Source: Gemmatimonadota bacterium (GTDB lineage Bacteria > Gemmatimonadota > Gemmatimonadetes > Longimicrobiales > UBA6960). Taken from it: a stretch of DNA of 7,691 nt. Below the pieces are notes generated by a model. That model did not search any database. It saw nothing but the letters and a program-made list of their open reading frames with translations, and was not told the DNA's origin. The stretch is taken from the NCBI GenBank assembly GCA_019347995.1, contig JAHWKH010000102.1:1-7691 (forward strand), in the 5' to 3' direction. Position 1 is the stretch's first letter. Every line of letters begins with the position of its first letter. A program made the translations under genes and the position numbers. This document shows positions 4,266 through 7,691 of the stretch, piece after piece.

Positions 4266-5141
4266 CTACAGCGGGAGCGGCACCGGACGCTCGCCGGACC
4301 AGTCATAGAAGCCCTTGCCGCTCTTCCGGCCGAAGCGGCCCAGTGCCACGATCCGCTTGAGGAGCGGGGGCGGCGCGTACCGCTCCTCGCGGTACTCCTC
4401 GAACATGATCTCGGCGATGCGGTGCAGCGTGTCGATTCCCACGAAATCACACAGCGTGAAGGGCCCCATGGGATATCCGCACCCGAGCACCATGGCCTTG
4501 TCGATGTCTTCGATGGACGCCACGCCGCGCTCGAGTTGCCGGATGGCGTCGAGCATGTAGGGCACGAGGAGCAGGTTCACGACGAAGCCCGAGTTGTCCC
4601 GTGCCGCGATGGGCTCCTTCCCCAGGCCACGGCCGAACTCGAAGGCGGCGTCGAACGCCTCGTCGGACGTGGCGATGGTGCGCACCACCTCCACCAGCTT
4701 CATGACCGGCACCGGGTTGAAGAAGTGGAGCCCCACGAAGCGATCGGGCCGCGTGTCGGCCGACATGTCCGTGATGGGGAGCGAGCTGGTGTTGGACGCG
4801 AAGATCGCGTGCTCACCGCACCGCTCGTGCAGCCCGGCGAACAGCTCCTTCTTCGCGTCCATGCTCTCCACGATGGCCTCCATCACCAGATCGCGATCGG
4901 CCAGGTCGTCGAGGGACGTGGTGAAGGTCATGCGGCCCAGGGCGGCGTCGCGGTCGGCCGCTTCGAGCTTGCCCTTGTCCACGGCCTTCCCGAGGGACCT
5001 CTCGATCCGGTCCCGGCCCGCCCGCAGCGCGTCATCATCGATCTCGCGCACGACCACGTCGTAGCCCGCCTTGGCGGCGACCTCCGCGATGCCGCTTCCC
5101 ATGAGCCCGCAGCCCACGACCCCGACCTTCTCGATCTTCAA
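4266..5141 (-). CDS. hbd: 3-hydroxybutyryl-CoA dehydrogenase
   Basis: This 291-residue protein is a full-length single-function 3-hydroxyacyl-CoA dehydrogenase (HBD/PaaH/FadB2 type), a cytoplasmic enzyme that interconverts 3-hydroxyacyl-CoA and 3-ketoacyl-CoA with NAD(P). The N-terminal Rossmann domain shows GVVGCGLMGSG (dinucleotide loop G10-x-G12-xx-G15) and an acidic residue, E33, at the end of the second strand. The active-site set is complete: S116 in ASNTSS, H139 in GLHFFNPVP, E151 in KLVEVV and N189 in GFVVN. The C-terminal helical dimerisation domain contains YPMGPFTLCDFVGID and GRKSGKGFYDW. The start is an unusual TTG (5141-5139), supported by GGGAGGAG a few bases upstream and by the conserved opening KIEKVGVVG. 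It follows the membrane-protein gene by 29 bases. With the upstream thiolase it makes or uses acetoacetyl-CoA and 3-hydroxybutyryl-CoA; substrate chain length cannot be read from sequence. Confidence 0.95.
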   Translation of the reverse strand: MKIEKVGVVGCGLMGSGIAEVAAKAGYDVVVREIDDDALRAGRDRIERSLGKAVDKGKLEAADRDAALGRMTFTTSLDDLADRDLVMEAIVESMDAKKELFAGLHERCGEHAIFASNTSSLPITDMSADTRPDRFVGLHFFNPVPVMKLVEVVRTIATSDEAFDAAFEFGRGLGKEPIAARDNSGFVVNLLLVPYMLDAIRQLERGVASIEDIDKAMVLGCGYPMGPFTLCDFVGIDTLHRIAEIMFEEYREERYAPPPLLKRIVALGRFGRKSGKGFYDWSGERPVPLPL

Positions 5142-5170
5142 GATGCTCCTCCCTTCGTATCCGTTTCGTT

Positions 5171-6055
5171 TCAGCGATCACCCGGGACGAACGCGTCGCC
5201 GTCCCCTGTGTCGTCATCCAGGAGCCGCCTCGCGCCGTGGAAATGGCGCTGCACCCAGCGCCGCCACGAGGGCGGCGGCGGCTCCAGCGACTCGCCCAGC
5301 TCGAGCCGGTCGAGGACGCCCTCCATCTCGGCCCGGACCTGCACCAGCTTGTTCCGGTGGCTCCGGGCCACCATCCCCGTGACTCCGGCGCCGGCGATCC
5401 CGGCGACGACCACGCCCGCGACGACCGCCAGGGCCACGGGTGCAATCGTCGCCACCGCCACGCCCACCCCGATGCCTCCACCGATCCCCGCGGCGCCCCC
5501 ACCCGCGAGCGCTCCCGCCACCTGGTCTCCGCGGGTGCCCGGGTCTACCTCCAGCTCGACCAGGCTGCGCCCTTCCTCCACGGGCTCCAGCCGCACCTCC
5601 ACCGAGCGGGCCGACGCCACGTAGTAGCGCTTGGACGTGGCGCTGGCGGCGCGGGCCACCTGGCTCGCCCAGTCCACCGCCGGCCGGTACTGGAGCATCC
5701 GGGGCGAGCGCCTCACCGGCTGGAGGAGCTGGCCGGCCACCAGGAACTCGTCCAGGGTGCGGGCCAGCTCGACGGGCGTGCCGGGCACCACTCGAGCGGC
5801 TCGCAGCGTGGATGGGCCGAAGAGACGATCCATCGGGGTCGTGGGCGCCGGCAGGAGCGAGCCGCTGCGCACGTCGGCCAGGGCGCGCCGCACGTGCTGC
5901 TCGGGCAGCCCCACCTCGCGGGCGATGCGGTAGACCTCGGCCTCCGAGAGGGCTCCCTCCGATGTCTCGGTCTCCCGGGCCGCCAGCTCGCTGGCGCGCC
6001 GGATCACCGCGTCGAACTCCTGGCGCGTGAGCCCCCTGCCCGGCTCGCCGCTCAT
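5171..6055 (-). CDS. Glycine-rich membrane-hairpin protein of unknown function
   Basis: This 294-residue protein has three visible parts. Residues 9-63 form a helical N-terminal module (LTRQEFDAVIRRA, then LSEAEVYRIAREVGLPEQHVRRAL) of a type I associate with Gemmatimonadota proteins. Residues about 64-175 are a mixed region ending in a charged strand pair (VEVRLEPVEEG, LVELEVDPG). Residues about 178-229 are a very glycine/alanine/valine-rich segment long enough for two membrane passes, which probably form a hairpin. The acidic C-terminus follows RSHRNKL, an amphipathic helix and a proline run (PPPP). There is no N-terminal signal peptide, so both ends are probably cytoplasmic. ATG 6055 follows GAGGA at about 10-11 bases. 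The gene sits 36 bases after the thiolase stop and 29 bases before the dehydrogenase start, so it is co-transcribed with two acyl-CoA enzymes; a direct role in that pathway is not shown. Confidence 0.85.
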   Translation of the reverse strand: MSGEPGRGLTRQEFDAVIRRASELAARETETSEGALSEAEVYRIAREVGLPEQHVRRALADVRSGSLLPAPTTPMDRLFGPSTLRAARVVPGTPVELARTLDEFLVAGQLLQPVRRSPRMLQYRPAVDWASQVARAASATSKRYYVASARSVEVRLEPVEEGRSLVELEVDPGTRGDQVAGALAGGGAAGIGGGIGVGVAVATIAPVALAVVAGVVVAGIAGAGVTGMVARSHRNKLVQVRAEMEGVLDRLELGESLEPPPPSWRRWVQRHFHGARRLLDDDTGDGDAFVPGDR

Positions 6056-6071
6056 CGGGCCGGTGTCCTCA

Positions 6072-6090
6072 GCGCGGAGGCCCTCCGCGC
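6072..6090 (-). other. Intercistronic hairpin after the thiolase gene
   Basis: GCGCGGAG (6072-6079) and CTCCGCGC (6083-6090) form a perfect 8-bp stem with a three-base loop. It starts two bases past the thiolase stop codon and ends before the ribosome binding site of the next gene. With no T tract it is more likely a mRNA stability element or partial stop than a terminator. Confidence 0.45.
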
Positions 6091-6091
6091 C

Positions 6092-7143
6092 TCACAGCGC
6101 CTCGACCACGACGGCGCCCCCCTGGCCACCGCCGATGCAGGCGGTCCCCAGGGCGTAGCGGCCGCCGCGGCGCCGCAGCTCGTGGAGGAGATGGATCGTG
6201 ATGCGGGCGCCCGTCGCGGCCAGCGGGTGCGTCAGGGCCACCGCCCCCCCGTTCACGTTGGTCTTCTCCGGGTCCAGGCCCAGCTCCTTGCTCACGGCGG
6301 CGAACTGGGGCGAGAAGGCTTCGTTCACCTCCACCAGGTCCATCTGGTCGAAGGTGAGCCCCGCCCGCTCCAGCGCCTTGCGGGACGCAGGGACGGGCCC
6401 GATGCCCATGATGGACGGATCGACGCCCGCGAAGCCCCAGGACACGAGGCGGCCGATGGGCTTCAGCCCGATCTTGTCGGCCCACTCGGCATCGGCGACG
6501 ACGCAGGCCGCGGCGCCGTCGCCGATGCCGCTGGCGTTCCCCGCGGTGACGAGGCCGTCCTTCTTGAAGTAGGGCCGGAGCTTGCCCAGGGCTTCCAGCG
6601 TGGTCTCGGGCCGCATGTGCTCGTCGGCCCTGTACTCGGTCTCGCCCTTGCGGGTCTCGAGCGTGACCGGCACGACCTCGGCGTCGAAATGCCCCGCGTC
6701 CCAGCCTCGCTTGGCCCGCTGCTGGGACTCGTACGCGAGGCGGTCGGCGTCCTCGCGGCCGATGTCGTACTGCTCGGCCAGCTTCTCGGCGGTCTGGGCC
6801 ATGGTGAGCCCGCAGTTCGAGTCGAGCAGCGCCTGCCAGAGCATGTCCTCGAAGAACTGCCCCGCTTCGCCCAACCGCAGCTGCCCCCAGCGGGCGCCGC
6901 GCACCACGTGGGGAGCCTGGCTCATGGACTCCGTCCCTCCGCACAGCGTCACGTCCGCCTCGCCCAGGAGGATCTCCTTGGCGCCCTGGACGATGGCCTC
7001 GAACCCCGAGCCGCACAGCCTGTTCACGGTCAGGGCGCCGGCCTCCTGGGGGACCCCGGCGCGGAGCGCCACGTGCCGCGCCAGGTAGATGGCGTCGGCC
7101 GAGGTCTGCAGGGCGTTGCCGAAGAACGTCTGCTCGATCCGCG
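6092..7143 (-). CDS. Acetyl-CoA acyltransferase (thiolase), N-terminus missing
   Basis: About 349 residues of a thiolase are present, starting at RIEQTFFGN (near 7141), so roughly the first 45 of the usual ~395 are absent. The sequence resembles the ACAA2-type 3-ketoacyl-CoA thiolases (SADAIYLARHV, DPSIMGIGPVPAS, HELRRRGGRYA). All catalytic elements seen in the family are present: the nucleophilic Cys in NRLCGSG, NEAF, the His in LTHPLAATG and the second Cys in TACIGGGQG. LTHPLAATG differs from the more common LGHPLGASG. The enzyme cleaves 3-ketoacyl-CoA with CoA, or condenses two acetyl-CoA in reverse. It is the first visible gene of the operon with the dehydrogenase at 4266-5141. Upstream, its frame runs without a stop into a TRAP permease fragment; no native start is in this window. 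The truncation is best explained by a chimeric join, not by a damaged gene. Confidence 0.93.
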
Positions 7144-7144
7144 C

Positions 7145-7420
7145 CGCCTCGACGCCGGCGGCGAATTTGGGCGGGAAGCCGGCGCGCTTCATCAACGGGA
7201 TGGTGATCACGCCGGTGGTCACGGTGTTGGCGATCGCCGAGCCCGAGATCGAGCCCATGCCGGCGGAGGCCAGCACCGCCGCCTTGGCCGGGCCGCCGGG
7301 CTTGCGCCCGGTCGCCGCGTAAGCGAGCTCGATGAAGAAGCGCCCGGCGCCGGTCGCCTCGAGAAAGGCGCCGAACAGCACGAACATGAAAATGTAGGTG
7401 GCGGCGACGCCGAGCGGCAG
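7145..7420 (-). pseudogene. Fragment of a TRAP transporter fused permease
   Basis: About 92 residues match the DctM-type large permease of TRAP transporters (the fused 4TM-12TM type used with TAXI binding proteins): PLGVAATYIFMFVLFGAFLE, a TGAGRFF turn, and GMGSISGSAIANTVTTGV followed by IPLMKRAGF. The last is the conserved loop of that subunit. In the complete family this protein spans the membrane many times and imports organic acids using a sodium or proton gradient. Both ends are missing here: the N-terminal side stops at about 7420 where endonuclease-like sequence begins on the other strand, and the C-terminal side runs at EAA|RIEQ into the thiolase. It cannot work alone. Confidence 0.85.
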
Positions 7421-7691
7421 GCGGAGGCCAAGAGCCTCATCTCGCAGGCCCGGACGTACGCCGCGGCGCAGGGCGTCCCCGTCGAGCACGCCGGTGACTT
7501 CAACAGCCACGAGGGCCGCAACCACGCCTTCGACGGGCCGGGGCGGGAGTTCCGGGCCGCCAAGTACACCGACGGGCTGCAGGTCGCCCAGTACAAGCCG
7601 AACGCCCGGTACAACAGCGCGAACCAGTACCTGCGGACGCCGCCGGCCACCGGGCACAGCATCGACCACGTGTACGCCCAGCCCGGGGTCG
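7415..7691 (+). pseudogene. Fragment of an endonuclease/exonuclease/phosphatase-family protein
   Basis: The plus strand is open from about 7412 to the window end and encodes RQAEAKSLISQARTYAAAQG, then HAGDFNSHEGRNHAFDGPG, and later GHSIDHVYAQPG. GDFNS is the metal/substrate motif and S-IDHV the late motif of the exonuclease-endonuclease-phosphatase (DNase I-like) fold. The very strong C/G preference at third positions (AAC, CAC, TAC, GAC) suggests an actinobacterium such as Streptomyces. That is an inference. The N-terminal half is missing at the join near 7412-7424 and the end is cut by the window. It is oriented against every other gene from 3381 on. Family members act on nucleic acids or phospholipid/inositol phosphates and are often secreted; the substrate cannot be told. 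Confidence 0.8.

Noticed and set aside
3474..5624. 716-codon open frame on the plus strand
   Set aside because: It is antisense to the AraC-type regulator, the dehydrogenase and the membrane-protein gene, all of which have clear family motifs on the minus strand.
6092..7669. A natural TRAP transporter-thiolase fusion protein
   Set aside because: Both parts are truncated at the join, the functions are unrelated, and the region beyond 7420 belongs to a third gene on the other strand. A chimera is simpler.
1..7691. CRISPR array, tRNA/rRNA genes, insertion sequence or prophage
   Set aside because: No regularly spaced repeats, cloverleaf-like or ribosomal sequence, transposase, integrase or terminal inverted repeats were seen on either strand.

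Overview
This is a GC-rich bacterial window. Its chromosomal part (about 1-7140) looks like one genome. The N-terminal motif of the 5171-6055 protein and the general style of the proteins recall Gemmatimonadota, but that is an inference from family memory, not a search result. The last ~550 bases do not belong with the rest: they are two unrelated gene fragments joined end to end (a TRAP-transporter permease piece, then a piece of an actinobacterial-looking endonuclease/exonuclease/phosphatase). The right end is therefore most simply read as an assembly or library chimera.

Layout, left to right. 1-268 is gene-free. 269-879 (minus) is an uncharacterised two-domain protein broken by an apparent one-base deletion. 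It overlaps by one base with 879-1769 (minus), an uncharacterised 296-aa protein. 1770-2233 is a structured intergenic region between divergent genes. It carries two back-to-back intrinsic terminators facing each other, several perfect hairpins and candidate promoters, although no protein gene ends there. 2234-2911 (plus) is another uncharacterised two-domain protein and 3020-3211 (plus) is rpsU. Between rpsU and the convergent araC-type gene lie two strong hairpins. From there to about 7140 all genes run on the minus strand and probably form one operon, read in the order thiolase, small glycine-rich membrane protein, 3-hydroxyacyl-CoA dehydrogenase, AraC-type regulator.

How the genes work together. 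The thiolase and the dehydrogenase catalyse adjacent steps of fatty-acyl-CoA or acetoacetyl-CoA/3-hydroxybutyryl-CoA metabolism. The AraC-type protein at the end of the operon may regulate it. The job of the membrane protein between the two enzymes is unknown.

The main novelty candidates are in 269-2911. First, the 269-879 and 2234-2911 products share two homologous domains in opposite order (Y-X against X-Y), which makes them circularly permuted paralogues on either side of a third unknown gene. Second, the intergenic region between them could encode two convergent small RNAs of about 95-100 nt. Their middle hairpins carry exactly complementary loops (UGCCAG and CUGGCA).
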